Assembly (NCBI RefSeq): GCF_900450995.1
Contig: NZ_UGHY01000002.1
Location: 1,235,001-1,299,000, forward strand
Source: Haemophilus parainfluenzae
Lineage (GTDB): Bacteria; Pseudomonadota; Gammaproteobacteria; Enterobacterales; Pasteurellaceae
DNA: 64,000 nucleotides
Reading direction: 5' to 3'
A program made the translations under genes and the position numbers. The notes under the pieces were generated by a model. The model worked only from the letters and a program-made list of their open reading frames with translations, had not been told where the DNA came from and ran no database searches. Below are positions 51,601 through 60,806 of the stretch, in pieces. Numbering within the stretch: position 1 is the first letter of the stretch; every line of letters starts with the position of its first letter.

Positions 51601-53055
51601 AAAAACAGCCTTTCAGCTGGGGCGAGTTTAGGCGTTTCAGCCGATACTACCGACTTCCAACGCTTTAACGTTGCAGCAAAAGTAGGAGCAAATTACAATC
51701 AATCTGCTAGCCAAGAAAGCAATGCTGTGCAAGGCTCAATTAATGCGAAAAACATGAACATTCACACAGGCAAATTTAATAGCCAAGCAAATATTAACGC
51801 AAGTGAAAATGTGAATATTCAAGCTCAAAGTGCTCAATTCAGCCAAGCAACAAGCAGTAAAACCCAATCAGGTGGTGGTTTTGAAGCGAAAGTAGGTGTT
51901 GGTGCAATGGTTGTGCCATCAGCAGGTGCAGCAGTTCCATCTATTGATTTAAGCCTTTCTGCAAATGGTAAAAACGGCAACCAAAGCCAAGCGGTGACGA
52001 ACACCATTGCGGGTAAAAACGTAAATGTACAAACACAAGGCGTATTGAACTTGCAAGGCACAAACGTGCAAGCGGTTGAAAATGCTCAACTTTCTGGCAA
52101 ACGTGTGAACATTACAGCGGGCAATAATCACGTTCAAAATGTGGCAGCTTCTGTCGCAACAGGCGTGAATATTGGAGCTAAAGTAGCAAATGCAGGCTTT
52201 AATACAAATGTAGGCGTAAACACTGAAAACAGCCAAACGCACACAGGCGTGGCAGTAAACGGTAAAAATGTGAGCATTCAAGCTCAAAACGGAGTGAATT
52301 TAAAAGGCGTGACCTCAACCTCTGAAAAGCTCAATCTTAATGCAGGCAAAGGCAATTTAGCGTTAACGGCAGCAACAGATAGCGTGAATAAAACCGATGT
52401 TTCAGTAGGCTTAAAACTAGGCGGTGGCGTGGCTGAACAAAAATGGACTCCGTCTTCAGGTAGCGGTCATCTTGCTGTGAATGTGGTGCGTAATGAGACA
52501 CATACCGAAACCACTCTCAACACCGATACAGCTAAAATCAATGCTGGTGGTGATGCGAAATTTATCGGTGGCTCTGTCAATGCTAACCACGCAAGCGGTA
52601 CGATTTCAGGCGACTCTCACAGTGAGCAATTAGCCAATAAAGTCAATGAAGTAAGTGTAAGCCTTGCTGCGAATGGTAGTGGTAAACTTGCTGTACCAAC
52701 TACAGATAAGTGGGCAGAAGCAGCAAAAAATGACTGGAATAACGGTTCCATTGCAGGTGTGAAAGCGGATGCAAAATTAGAAGTTAATGCTAAATATCAG
52801 CAAACAGCAACTAATGCTGGCGTGAATGCAACACAGGATACAGTTGTAGTCAAAGGTGTGAAATCTCGTACTGAGATGAAAAATCATCATAGTCGCCAAA
52901 TACATTTTAAAGCGGAAGCTACTACAGCGATAAAAAAACAAGTTGAAGCAAAAATTCCTGAAAAAGTAAGACAGGTAGTAAAACCAATACGTGCAGTAAA
53001 TTTACAACTTATTAAAAATAATAAGGTAAATTATAAAGTACGTGTAAGACACTAA
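48682..53055 (+). CDS. Filamentous hemagglutinin-like exoprotein (TpsA)
   Basis: 1457 aa from ATG 48682 (GAGG upstream; the ATG at 48658 is less well placed). A signal peptide (ISLAIAFSIAGQSAFA) precedes the TPS secretion domain (about 30-250) with the conserved NPNGI motif (DYVLANPNGISVQGGG) and NPNL. The rest is a long beta-helix of degenerate hemagglutinin repeats (GGNVHLGA, AGKNVNVQTQ, SVSLAANG). No recognisable C-terminal toxin, pretoxin or immunity gene follows; the tail is basic (KIPEKVRQVVKPIRA). It is probably an adhesin or a truncated CdiA-like protein. The stop lies about 40 bp from IS copy C. Confidence 0.85.
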   Translation: MSKTYSLSKISLAIAFSIAGQSAFAEISAADANTQISKKQGIEIINIANPSAAGLSHNRYDKFNVDKSGAVLNNARQNGKSQLAGDLNANPNLKTQSAKVILNEVVSRNPSKIAGQQEIFGDKADYVLANPNGISVQGGGFINTTRASLVVGKPQVVEGKLKGYDATGDNALSTSGKITSSGDIDLIAPQVAVGGQITTSEGVNVITGKNKIAREDNGTLKITTTERKGQVLDGKVVGSIQAGRIRIHSTDDRATITAQAADLQAKEVDITAGNANLNGRISRHTDRGKAKITHQNGVQSRDHQSGSSETYQATRVQTDQFNVNVGGKLNISGADIQAKNSNILGGNVHLGAEKTVNLREHSKNQSKGSWYRNEQESNRVETTHRTTIAGDSVNIEATKGKVTTEGAKVSAKTTAIYGEQGVNLRGAKATTTQTARAEFKNETARLKTGLSSQDSSVQHYTATELTTEQDLILGGKGDLYLNGVVANVDGTLLAKNSGSLSFGSERSSESYNLSDDMRFWGGLAGSKTVGTGRSAETVHGADITVKGDTTLDASRGVHISGSRVVTGGNGVVKGNAGALVIDSTQAKTTAVDYARQGTIFDITKARQSSYTHTSTAKGSTLKSESNLQLSTNKNVSIVGSTVQSAGLLDIAAKSGIEVKGAANHVRTESSKGGFSFAGGFDSLKTSFQHGHLTANLNLDNNKGKPSVDADVEISKEKKADAVNAEGKFHLGLNVYNNSQNSHTTTYTGSSVKGNDVALNAKTVTVSGSEVAATHGNLVINADKITTQAAQNQSINNNMKNEVDVGLSGTVTENKLSATLGVGVAHSLNSSVENKAQVSKLSAANDVKLNANSIEHQGSQVQAGGNIQENAKEVLHTTAKNSTNSFGNNVNVDLTVSASIDKSKAFSVEAELAAKGGRETVSSITHTATQLQAGKNISVNANHIQDNATQYSAGETAQFNSSSHQLVAVANRVEKNSLSAGASLGVSADTTDFQRFNVAAKVGANYNQSASQESNAVQGSINAKNMNIHTGKFNSQANINASENVNIQAQSAQFSQATSSKTQSGGGFEAKVGVGAMVVPSAGAAVPSIDLSLSANGKNGNQSQAVTNTIAGKNVNVQTQGVLNLQGTNVQAVENAQLSGKRVNITAGNNHVQNVAASVATGVNIGAKVANAGFNTNVGVNTENSQTHTGVAVNGKNVSIQAQNGVNLKGVTSTSEKLNLNAGKGNLALTAATDSVNKTDVSVGLKLGGGVAEQKWTPSSGSGHLAVNVVRNETHTETTLNTDTAKINAGGDAKFIGGSVNANHASGTISGDSHSEQLANKVNEVSVSLAANGSGKLAVPTTDKWAEAAKNDWNNGSIAGVKADAKLEVNAKYQQTATNAGVNATQDTVVVKGVKSRTEMKNHHSRQIHFKAEATTAIKKQVEAKIPEKVRQVVKPIRAVNLQLIKNNKVNYKVRVRH

Positions 53056-53123
53056 AACCCATCAAGCAGTCAATTTTTGTGAAACTTTTCACGGAATTGA
53101 TCTGACCCCAAAAAATTAGACTG

Positions 53124-53462
53124 TTATTTAAAGGATTGTTTTCGATATTGTATCGGACTCAGTCCTTTTAATTTTAGTTGAATCCATCGATGATTATAGT
53201 AATCCAAATAATCTCTGACAGCATCAACTATCTCCTCTCTACTGTTAAATTCCCGACCATAAAAACATTCCGTTTTTAATCGCCCAAAGAAACTTTCCAT
53301 TGCGGCGTTATCTAAGCAATTCCCTTTTCTCGACATACTTTGAATGATGCCATATTCAGCCAAGATTCGACGATAAGCTACCATTTGATATTGCCATCCC
53401 TGGTCTGAATGCAAAATGACACCACAAGCTTTATTTAATCCTTTGACGGCTTGCATTAACAT
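53124..53462 (-). pseudogene. OrfB C-terminal fragment of IS copy C
   Basis: 112 codons from MLMQAVKGLNKACG to the orfB end, nearly identical to copy A, keeping the second Asp (ILHSDQGWQYQ) and Glu (NAAMESFFGRLK) but lacking the first Asp. It cannot be active by itself. Confidence 0.88.
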
Positions 53463-53680
53463 GTCCTCTTTACATATTTGGGTTTCATCGGCGGTCGTCC
53501 TGATGGTTTACGGGGAATCACTCCTTTTATGCCACTTTTTTCAAACCGTTTCAACCATGTCCCAACTAAGGCGTTGGAAGGAATATTGTAAAAACGAGCA
53601 GCTTCTCTAATACTCATTTTTCGATTCAGAATAGGTTGAAGAACCTGTAATTTAAATTCGATTGTGTAGTGTTTACCCAT
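53456..53680 (-). pseudogene. OrfA N-terminal fragment of IS copy C
   Basis: It starts MGKHYTIEFKLQVLQ and matches copy A OrfA through PPMKPKYVK, then runs across the deletion junction (RTC stop). It retains the HTH and could still bind IS ends. Confidence 0.85.
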
Positions 53681-53763
53681 AAAAAATCTGCACCTCAATT
53701 GTTGGTTTGGTTAGTCCAACTTTTGGGGTGCAGATCATTTTAACCGCACTTTTATAGACTTGA

Positions 53764-54309
53764 TTATGAAAATGCTTGTAATTCAGGGTTGATTGGAGTT
53801 TCAGCAATATTGTTCACATAATTACATAATGTGGCGAGGCTAACACCTAAAATCACATCAATAGCATTTTCTTGGGTATAACCTGCATCAAAGAACGCGT
53901 TAAGTTGTGCTTCGGTTAATTTTGCTTTTTGTAAAATAACAGCAAGGGTGAAACGCGCTAAAGTATCGAGTTTTTTATCACTTTCAATACGAGCAGTTGC
54001 ACGAATTTGGTTTACAAGCTCTTCTTCAAGTTTTAACGCTTTTAAAGCGATCTTCGTGTGGCCTGCTACACAGAAACCACAGCCATTGACTACGGCAGCA
54101 GTAATTTGCACCACTTCGCGTTCTGTTGCGGTTAGGCTATTACGACCATTAATACCTCCCACTGTACGATAAGTTTCAAGTGCAGTAGGGGCATTTGCGA
54201 GAACACCAATTAAATTTGGAATAAAACCATTGGCATTTTGTACGGCTTTTAAGGCTTCTTGTGCCGCTTCCGGTGCAGATTCAATGGTGTGAATTTTAAA
54301 TTGAGACAT
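53764..54309 (-). CDS. AhpD-like carboxymuconolactone decarboxylase family protein
   Basis: 181 aa. The CxxC redox pair is in NGCGFCVAGHTK (about 76-87) with the downstream His, the hallmark of alkylhydroperoxidase AhpD-like proteins. An all-helical fold is expected. Family members reduce peroxides with a disulfide partner, but a partner gene is not nearby. GGAG precedes the ATG. A USS lies just beyond the stop (53742). Confidence 0.88.
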   Translation of the reverse strand: MSQFKIHTIESAPEAAQEALKAVQNANGFIPNLIGVLANAPTALETYRTVGGINGRNSLTATEREVVQITAAVVNGCGFCVAGHTKIALKALKLEEELVNQIRATARIESDKKLDTLARFTLAVILQKAKLTEAQLNAFFDAGYTQENAIDVILGVSLATLCNYVNNIAETPINPELQAFS

Positions 54310-54427
54310 AAACCACTCCTAAGGGATAAATCATAAATTTCCGCTTGATAATACCTTTCTAAATTCAGTAAGAAAAAGAAGAAAAGCTTATTTCATATAG
54401 CCAAAAGTTATGATTATTTTGGCGTCG

Positions 54428-54622
54428 CTATGCTAAATGTGTTTTGACGACAGACAGTAATCTCTCCAACTCTTTTTTGCCTTTTTCGGGAAGGACTTTA
54501 TTGTCGCGCAACATTTGGGTGGCTCGTGCTTCAATAAAGCAGAGGTAATCGCTGTTTTGGGTTTCTTGGAATTGCTTTTCGGCTATGGATTTGAAGATTA
54601 GCGTCAAATAAAGAATAGTCAA
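54428..54622 (-). CDS. Small hypothetical protein or gene remnant
   Basis: 64 codons, predicted helical (ARATQMLRDNKVLPEKGKKELERLL). I recognise no domain. It could be the C-terminal remnant of a regulator or chance coding. The reading frame ends before any good ribosome site, so confidence is low. Confidence 0.25.
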   Translation of the reverse strand: MTILYLTLIFKSIAEKQFQETQNSDYLCFIEARATQMLRDNKVLPEKGKKELERLLSVVKTHLA

Positions 54623-54790
54623 ATAGTGATCAAGATCAAATAAACAGGTAAGATGACTTACAACTTTTGAGGTATTTATGAATTAAATGCAAAGTGCGGT
54701 TGATTTTGGGACGATTTTTGCCGAATAGAAAGCATTTCACGGTAAATTAGAAAAGGTTAAAATAAACTAAATTTTATGTTGGGAGTCTCG

Positions 54791-55261
54791 ATGTTTTTTG
54801 TTTATCTCATCGTCGCTTTAGCGGCAGGCGTAGCACTCGCCACGCAATCAGCTATTAATACACAATTGGCGAAAGTCATGAGTGGCGAAGCGGTGATTGC
54901 TACCTTTATTTCTTTTGCGGTAGGTACGATTTTTCTCTTTTTTATCGCATTGGCTAAAACTGATTTATGGGGCAACTTATCCACGATTCCATCACAACCT
55001 TGGTGGAAGTTAATTGGTGGGGTACTCGGAGCCGTTGTCGTGTTCACAACCGTTTTGCTTGCACCTAAATTAGGGATTACTGCGATGTTATTTTTTATCA
55101 TCATCGGGCAATTAATTACGGCTGCCACTATCGATCATTTTGGTCTTATCGGTATGCCGATCCGAGAAGTGAACATCACAAAATTCATCGGATTAATTAT
55201 TGTCGGTTTTGGATTAGTATTTTATTTCTTTGGAGATAAGTTGGTTGAGCTATTTAGATAA
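54791..55261 (+). CDS. DMT-superfamily small transporter (DUF606/YdcZ family)
   Basis: 156 aa with five membrane segments, the standard size of the family. AALATQSAINTQLAKVMSG-like N terminus and GGVLGAVVVFTTVLLAPKLGI (about 72-92) are typical. ATG 54791 has GGGAG upstream and is preferred over 54776. The substrate is unknown. Confidence 0.82.
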   Translation: MFFVYLIVALAAGVALATQSAINTQLAKVMSGEAVIATFISFAVGTIFLFFIALAKTDLWGNLSTIPSQPWWKLIGGVLGAVVVFTTVLLAPKLGITAMLFFIIIGQLITAATIDHFGLIGMPIREVNITKFIGLIIVGFGLVFYFFGDKLVELFR

Positions 55262-55314
55262 ATTTAATGTTAAGAAAATAGTTTTTATATCACCTAAGTA
55301 TAAATATTTATAAT

Positions 55315-55743
55315 ATGAAAAAAGTTATTTTATTATCTTGTGTATCAAAGAAAGCAAATGAAAAGGCAAAGGCAAAAGATTTATACCTTAGTCCACTATT
55401 TAAAAAGAGCCTAGCTTATGCCTATAAACTTAAGCCTGATGCGATATATATTCTATCGGCAAAGCATCATTTACTTGAGTTAGATAGTGTAATAGAACCT
55501 TATGATGTAACGCTGAATAAAATGAAAAAAAATGATAGATTGAACTGGGGCAGAAAAGTTATTGAGCTACTGAAATGGAAAGTTGACTTAGAAAGTGATC
55601 GATTCATTATTTTAGCGGGTAATAACTATATTTTACCAATTAAAGATAGCTTAATTCATATTGAACAGCCGTTCTATAAAATGAGATTAGGTGAGAGATT
55701 AAGTTTTCTAAATAAAGAACTAGAGGATTATAAAGAAGAATGA
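55315..55743 (+). CDS. DUF6884-like protein (YaaA/nucleobase-metabolism-like fold)
   Basis: 142 aa. Conserved features are the N-terminal ILLSCVSKKAN, DLYLSPLFKKSLAYA (about 22-36), YILSAKHHLLELD (about 46-58) and IEPYDVTLNKM. These match the DUF6884 family, often found beside mobile or defence genes. The biochemical role is not established. The stop overlaps the next start (ATGA), so the two proteins are co-translated. GC is low. Confidence 0.7.
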   Translation: MKKVILLSCVSKKANEKAKAKDLYLSPLFKKSLAYAYKLKPDAIYILSAKHHLLELDSVIEPYDVTLNKMKKNDRLNWGRKVIELLKWKVDLESDRFIILAGNNYILPIKDSLIHIEQPFYKMRLGERLSFLNKELEDYKEE

Positions 55744-56381
55744 CTTCATTAGCTTATGAATTACATTGTCTGCTGAATAAGAAAGAACGATTTAAGTTTC
55801 CTTTTGACAAGTTTAAGCTGCCTAAGAATGGTATTTATATCATCTTTGAGAAAGGTGAAAATTTTGGAAAAATGGACAGAATAGTGAGAATCGGTACTCA
55901 TACAGGTGAAAATCAGTTACGTTCACGTCTGATGCAGCATTTTGTCAAAGAAAATAAGAATAGAAGTATTTTTAGAAAAAATATAGGTCGCTGCTTTTTG
56001 AACATAGAAAATCAAGATTATTTAGATTCATGGGAACTTGACATAACTTCAAAAGAAGGAAGAGAAGATAAACTGAAAAGGATTGATCGTGAGTTTGAAA
56101 AAACGTTAGAAAAGCGTATTAGCCAATATATTCAGGATAATCTTTCGTTTTGTGTTTTTGAAGTTAATACTAAAGAAGAGCGCTTATTTTGGGAAAGTAA
56201 AATTACTTCAACACTTTCTAATGCTGCTAAATTTGGTGAAATTAAACCTTCAGAAAATTGGTTAGGTAATCACTCTACAAAAGATAAAATTAGAGAAAGC
56301 GGCTTATGGCAGGTTAATGAGTTATATAAAGAAAGTCTAACTGAAGCTGAATTAAAAAAACTAGTGGCTCTTGTGAAATAA
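55740..56381 (+). CDS. GIY-YIG-like nuclease domain protein
   Basis: 213 aa. NGIYIIFEKGE (GIY at 31-33), RIVRIGTH (VRIG at 49-52 in place of YIG) and LRSRL (Arg63) reproduce the GIY-YIG catalytic core. The Glu required for metal binding may be ERLFWESK near 150. The C-terminal NWLGNHSTKDKIRESGLWQV is conserved in this family by my recollection. It overlaps the DUF6884 gene by 4 nt. A DNA-cleaving role is inferred from the fold only. Confidence 0.65.
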   Translation: MTSLAYELHCLLNKKERFKFPFDKFKLPKNGIYIIFEKGENFGKMDRIVRIGTHTGENQLRSRLMQHFVKENKNRSIFRKNIGRCFLNIENQDYLDSWELDITSKEGREDKLKRIDREFEKTLEKRISQYIQDNLSFCVFEVNTKEERLFWESKITSTLSNAAKFGEIKPSENWLGNHSTKDKIRESGLWQVNELYKESLTEAELKKLVALVK

Positions 56382-56429
56382 TTATTTAGGCCTAGATATT
56401 TTATTCGTAACTGTATAATTGGGGAAACT

Positions 56430-59164
56430 ATGCGAAAGCGTTGCCTGTGGGCTTTGATTATTTTGTTGCTGTTGATCGTAGTAAGCGTTGGCTTAGTACG
56501 CGTTTTTGCGACCCCAAAACATGTAGCGCAACTAACGAATCATTTTTTATCACCGCATTATCACATTGAATTAGCCGATGACTGGCAATGGGAAACAACA
56601 GGTTTAACGCTGCCAGAGCTAAAAGTGAAAACAGATCAATGTACGCTTGTGAACCTGAATAATACTCAGGTGACTTGGTGGAATACGCATAGTCTTGATG
56701 TTGAAAAGGCTAGCTTGAATTATGATTGTTTAACCCATTTACCCAGTGATAATGCTGAAAAAACACCGCCAAATTTGACCGCACTTTGGGCGGCATTACC
56801 TATTTCTGATGTCAAAGTTAAACACTTTCAATTAACGAATACCGAAGCGCTGAAACAAGCCGCTTTGCAGCCTTTTTTATCGGCTGACTGGGCGTTAGAT
56901 GCAAACTATAACGGCAACCAATTAGCACTTGAAGCGCAAGCGAATAATGATGGGCTTGAGCTACATCACCAATCTACTGTTACTCCACAAGATGGTATTT
57001 TCCAATGGACGGGGAGTAGTGAAATCAAACAAGCGGGAGATAAAACCTACGATCTTCAGTTCAGTGCAAATTTTGAGCCTGATCTTTCTCAACTTCCTCA
57101 ACAAGGAAATGTTTTATTCAATTGGAATAACCCTGAACTGGCTGTAACCAAAGGCGAGGCAAAAGTGTCGTGGCAAGGTACAGATGGGCAGTTGAACGTT
57201 CAAGACTTAACGGCAAATTCGCCGTTGTTAGATGTGCCTTTCATATTTACCAAAGATGGCGTGGATATTTCGTGGGGAAGTTTTATTGGACTTTCGATAG
57301 CTATCAACCAGTTAAAGGCTTTCTTGGGTTATCTATTCACCGTGCTGCAGAAGGCTTATTGCCATTAAGCATTGATATGAACGTGATCTTGCAAACCTTT
57401 GGCGAAATGGGCAAAGGGGAGATTGTGATTTCAGGAAAAAATGGCGAAATCGGTGGGGGCGATGACAATAACGAATTGGATTTTGAGCTGAAAACACGCG
57501 GGGATTTACGTTATAACGCTACCGTGGCGCAAACCAATTTAACCTATCATCTCGGCGGGCTCTTCACACATCCAGTGGTGTATTTTTATCCGGGTTCCGT
57601 CTTTAAAATGGATACCGTTCAGCCAGATACCAAGTTGCACGTTCGTTTGCCATTGGATGATATTATTATTGATCGGTATGGCGTAGAGGGACGCTTACAA
57701 GCAACCTTAGAGGGAACAACGGCTCAGTTTAATCATTTAGATTTAAAATTAGATGGGCAAGCTCATGAATTTATTGCTGGTATTAAAACGGTATTTGATT
57801 TGCGGGCAGATGATCAGAAATTGCTCTCATTGGAGAAACAAGCGACAAACCGTTGGGATTGGACAATCAATGGCAGTGCAAACTGGAAATCTTTAAATAC
57901 ACCAGTCAAAATGGAAGGTAAAGGCTTTTGGGAAGCCGATCATATTGAATTAAATCAACTTTCTGCACGTTCTAACGAAGTGAAAATGAAAGAGGTGAAA
58001 ATGGCACCACTTTCATTGGAACTTAAAGATCGACTTCGTTGGGATTATGAAAAAGAGCATATTCGTGGTTTGTTACAAGCAAAAACGGATTGGGTTGAAT
58101 TGGCTTATGGCGGTCGTTTTGTTTCGCCGATTTTCGGTTTAGGTATTGAAGGAAAAAGCATCAATCATTTCAATTTGGCAGGGGATTTAAAAGCGGGTGA
58201 ACTTGGTCCGTTGGATGTATCAGCCGTGTACCAAAATACCGCACTTTCAGGCAAAATCAGCTGGAAAGAACAATCCGCAAAAGTGTTCCAATCACTTTTC
58301 CCTCAACAATGGAATTGGATAATTCATGAGGGCAGCATTAAAGGACAAAGTGAATTCGCAATTAATGGCAATGGCGTGAAGATGAAGGGGGAGTTGAATC
58401 TTAAAAATGGCAAAATCACTATGCCAGATGGTGAAGTTTATGGTTTGAATATTCGCTTCCCAATGAATTATGAAAACTCAGCATTACAAGTGTCTTCAGG
58501 TAAACCAATTCATATTTCGACTAAGAATCTTCGCTATGGGGCGCTTTCTGTAGTAAATGGAGAGCTGAATTTATTCGGGCGTTATCCGAACACCATGAAA
58601 AATCCGCTTACTTTGAGAAATGTGAAACTTTCCTTATTTGATGGCGTATTGACGGTGCCTCAGCTCACTTTCCCACAAAATAAAATGGCGACACTTTCTT
58701 TTACTAATATTGATTTAGCCCAAGTGTTAGCTTTAGCACAATACAATCAAGTAAGCTTAACCGGCCGCGCCAATGCGACCCTGCCATTTTGGCTTGGACA
58801 TAAGGAATGTTTGATTTGTAATGGTACATTGGAACAAGTGGGAAATGTATCCATCAAATTAACCGATGAAATGGTGAAAGGGCTGAAAAAAGGTGGTTGG
58901 ACAGAAAATATTTTGGTGGATTTATTAAAAGAAATGGAACTGCAAAATTCCCATGCGGCGGTGACGCTCGATCCGAAAGGACAAATGACATTGCGTGCGA
59001 GTATTAGCGGATTTAATCCAACCAAGCGAACCAATAATCCGATAACGTTAAATTATACGCACCAAGAAAATATGTTTGAATTGTGGAATATGATTGACTA
59101 CGGCTCGCAATTTGAACAAAATCTGCAATATAAACTTTATAAGCAATTAGACAAAGACAAATGA
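56430..59164 (+). pseudogene. ydbH: YdbH-family AsmA-like intermembrane lipid transport protein, one-base frameshift
   Basis: The N-terminal part (one membrane segment, LWALIILLLLIVVSVGLVRVF) reads to 57284, then the frame fails. The rest FYWTFDSYQPVKGF onward matches E. coli YdbH (FRWPFDTYQPVKGF). One base is missing from the TTTT run at 57281-57284. The corrected length is 911 aa. It is an AsmA-like beta-sheet bridge in the periplasm that with the lipoprotein YnbE helps move phospholipids to the outer membrane (shown in E. coli). It overlaps ynbE by 4 nt. Confidence 0.85.
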
Positions 59165-59367
59165 TAAAACACCTTAAATTTCAACCGCACTTTTTTATTT
59201 TTGCGGCAATATTTACACTTACAGCTTGTACACCGACCATTCAATTGGACACCCCAAAGGAAGGTATCACCATTAATATGAATGTGGTGGTAGATCACAA
59301 TATTAAAGTGGAAATGGATGAAAAATCTCAGAAAGCCGTGGGTGAAGTAGAGCCTGTGAAGAAATAA
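59161..59367 (+). CDS. ynbE: YnbE-like outer-membrane lipoprotein
   Basis: 68 aa. The lipobox LTLTAC puts the lipidated Cys near residue 22, followed by TPTIQLDTPKEGITINMNV, the YnbE signature. It partners YdbH at the outer membrane. In E. coli the third gene, ydbL, follows. It is absent here, and the methyltransferase module begins 177 bp later. A USS overlaps its first codons (59182). Confidence 0.85.
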   Translation: MIKHLKFQPHFFIFAAIFTLTACTPTIQLDTPKEGITINMNVVVDHNIKVEMDEKSQKAVGEVEPVKK

Positions 59368-59494
59368 TAAATAAAAAAACGTTTGAACTTTGATTTTATT
59401 TCTAGCTATATTGTTTTCCATGGGTGTAGTTGTGTCATATCCAGTCATTGTTATGGGAAAGTTGGTTTAATATTGTTCATTTTGTGGTATCAAT

Positions 59495-59515
59495 TTATAG
59501 CTACTGTTATAGCTA
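59495..59515. promoter_or_regulatory. Tandem repeats upstream of the methyltransferase
   Basis: TTATAGCTA occurs twice in direct orientation at 59495-59503 and 59507-59515, a 12-bp period. TAGCTA is itself palindromic. It lies about 30-50 bp before the methyltransferase ATG and could be an operator for self-regulation of the module. Confidence 0.35.
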
Positions 59516-59543
59516 ATTAAAATATAAGTAATTAAGGTATTAA

Positions 59544-60806
59544 ATGTCAGAATTGCGTTTTCTCGATCTTTTTGCAGGTGCAGGTGGACTTTCCGAAGGG
59601 TTCATTCAGGCAGGTTTTAAGCCCGTTGCTCATATTGAATCGGACAAGGCTGCCTGTTTTACTCTGCAAACGCGTATGGCTTATCATTGGTTAAAATCAA
59701 TAGATAACCTAGATGTTTATGTGGACTACTTAAATGGAAAATTAAGTCGCACAGAATTTTATAAAATCATCCCTGAGCATATTATAAAAACAGTAATTAA
59801 TATGGAAATCTCAGAAAATACCTTAAAAACATTATTTAATGAGATTGATTATTTACTTAAAGACTCACCTCTTGATTTGATTGTTGGTGGCCCGCCATGC
59901 CAAGCCTATTCTCTTGTCGGTAGATCATGTGATTCTAATAAAATGCTTGGTGATAAACGTAATTATTTATACAAGTTTTACGGGAAATTTCTTCAACGCT
60001 ACCAACCTAAATACTTTGTTTTTGAAAATGTATTAGGACTTTTATCTGCAAAAGATGCTAATGGCAATTATTATTTTCAAGAGATGAGAAACCTTTTTAA
60101 AAAGTTAGGTTACGAGACTGAATATCGCATACTTAATGCAAATGATTATGGCGCTCTGCAAGCTCGCAAAAGAATCATACTGGTTGGTAGAAAAGGGCAT
60201 CAAACCGGATTCTATCCTCAATTAGAGCTTGATAAACCAAATGTGTTAGTTAATGAAATATTTACTGATCTTCCTGTAATCCATGCAGGAGAAGGAAGTG
60301 TTCGTCCTTGTAGAATGAAGAAGTATACGGGTAACTGGTTGTATGATTCAGGCATAAAAAACAATGATATTCCTGTTACATGGCATATTGCACGCCCACT
60401 CAATCAACAAGACTCCAAAATATATCGTTTGGTAACGGATCTATGGAGCAGAGAGGGGAAAAGGATGGAATATAATGATTTGCCTGAGAATCTTAAAACA
60501 CATAAGAATCGAACTGCATTTGCCGACAGATTTAAGGTTGTTGCAGATAATTTATCTGCATCTCACACTGTATTAGCTCATCTTGCTAAAGATGGACATT
60601 ACTATATCCATCCTGATTCATATCAGAATAGATCAATTACCCCTAGAGAAGCAGCACGCCTTCAAACTTTTCCTGATGATTATTATTTTGAAGGAGGGAC
60701 TGACAAACCAAGTAGAACTGCTGCATTTAGGCAGATTGGTAATGCTGTTCCAGTTATACTGGCTAGAAAAATTGCAGAAAATTTGAAGGAGAATTGGCAT
60801 GAGTGA
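59544..60806 (+). CDS. C5-cytosine-specific DNA methyltransferase
   Basis: 420 aa. All key motifs are present: I FLDLFAGAGGLSEGF (SAM binding), IV VGGPPCQAYSLVG (catalytic Cys119), VI FENVLG, VIII QARKRIILVG, then the target domain, IX RSITPREAARLQTFPDDY and X QIGNAVPVILARKIAENL. It methylates cytosine C5 in a site not deducible here. Motifs I and IV are separated by a longer than usual insert (about 25-110). Its stop overlaps the next start by 8 nt (ATGAGTGA), so the methylase and the GHKL protein are coupled. No endonuclease is adjacent within the window. Confidence 0.95.
   Translation: MSELRFLDLFAGAGGLSEGFIQAGFKPVAHIESDKAACFTLQTRMAYHWLKSIDNLDVYVDYLNGKLSRTEFYKIIPEHIIKTVINMEISENTLKTLFNEIDYLLKDSPLDLIVGGPPCQAYSLVGRSCDSNKMLGDKRNYLYKFYGKFLQRYQPKYFVFENVLGLLSAKDANGNYYFQEMRNLFKKLGYETEYRILNANDYGALQARKRIILVGRKGHQTGFYPQLELDKPNVLVNEIFTDLPVIHAGEGSVRPCRMKKYTGNWLYDSGIKNNDIPVTWHIARPLNQQDSKIYRLVTDLWSREGKRMEYNDLPENLKTHKNRTAFADRFKVVADNLSASHTVLAHLAKDGHYYIHPDSYQNRSITPREAARLQTFPDDYYFEGGTDKPSRTAAFRQIGNAVPVILARKIAENLKENWHE

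Larger units (their letters stand above)
53098..53737 (-). mobile_element. Internally deleted IS150-group element, copy C
   Basis: Both ends match copy A (TGATCTGACCCCAAAAAATT and TTTTGGGGTGCAGATCA) and the orientation is reversed. About 600 bp between the orfA HTH region and the middle of orfB are missing, leaving a 640-bp derivative with intact termini that could be mobilised in trans by copy A. Confidence 0.9.

Noticed and set aside
52700..53055. C-terminal toxin domain or CDI immunity gene in tpsA
   Set aside because: No pretoxin motif, toxin domain or small downstream immunity frame is visible before IS copy C.
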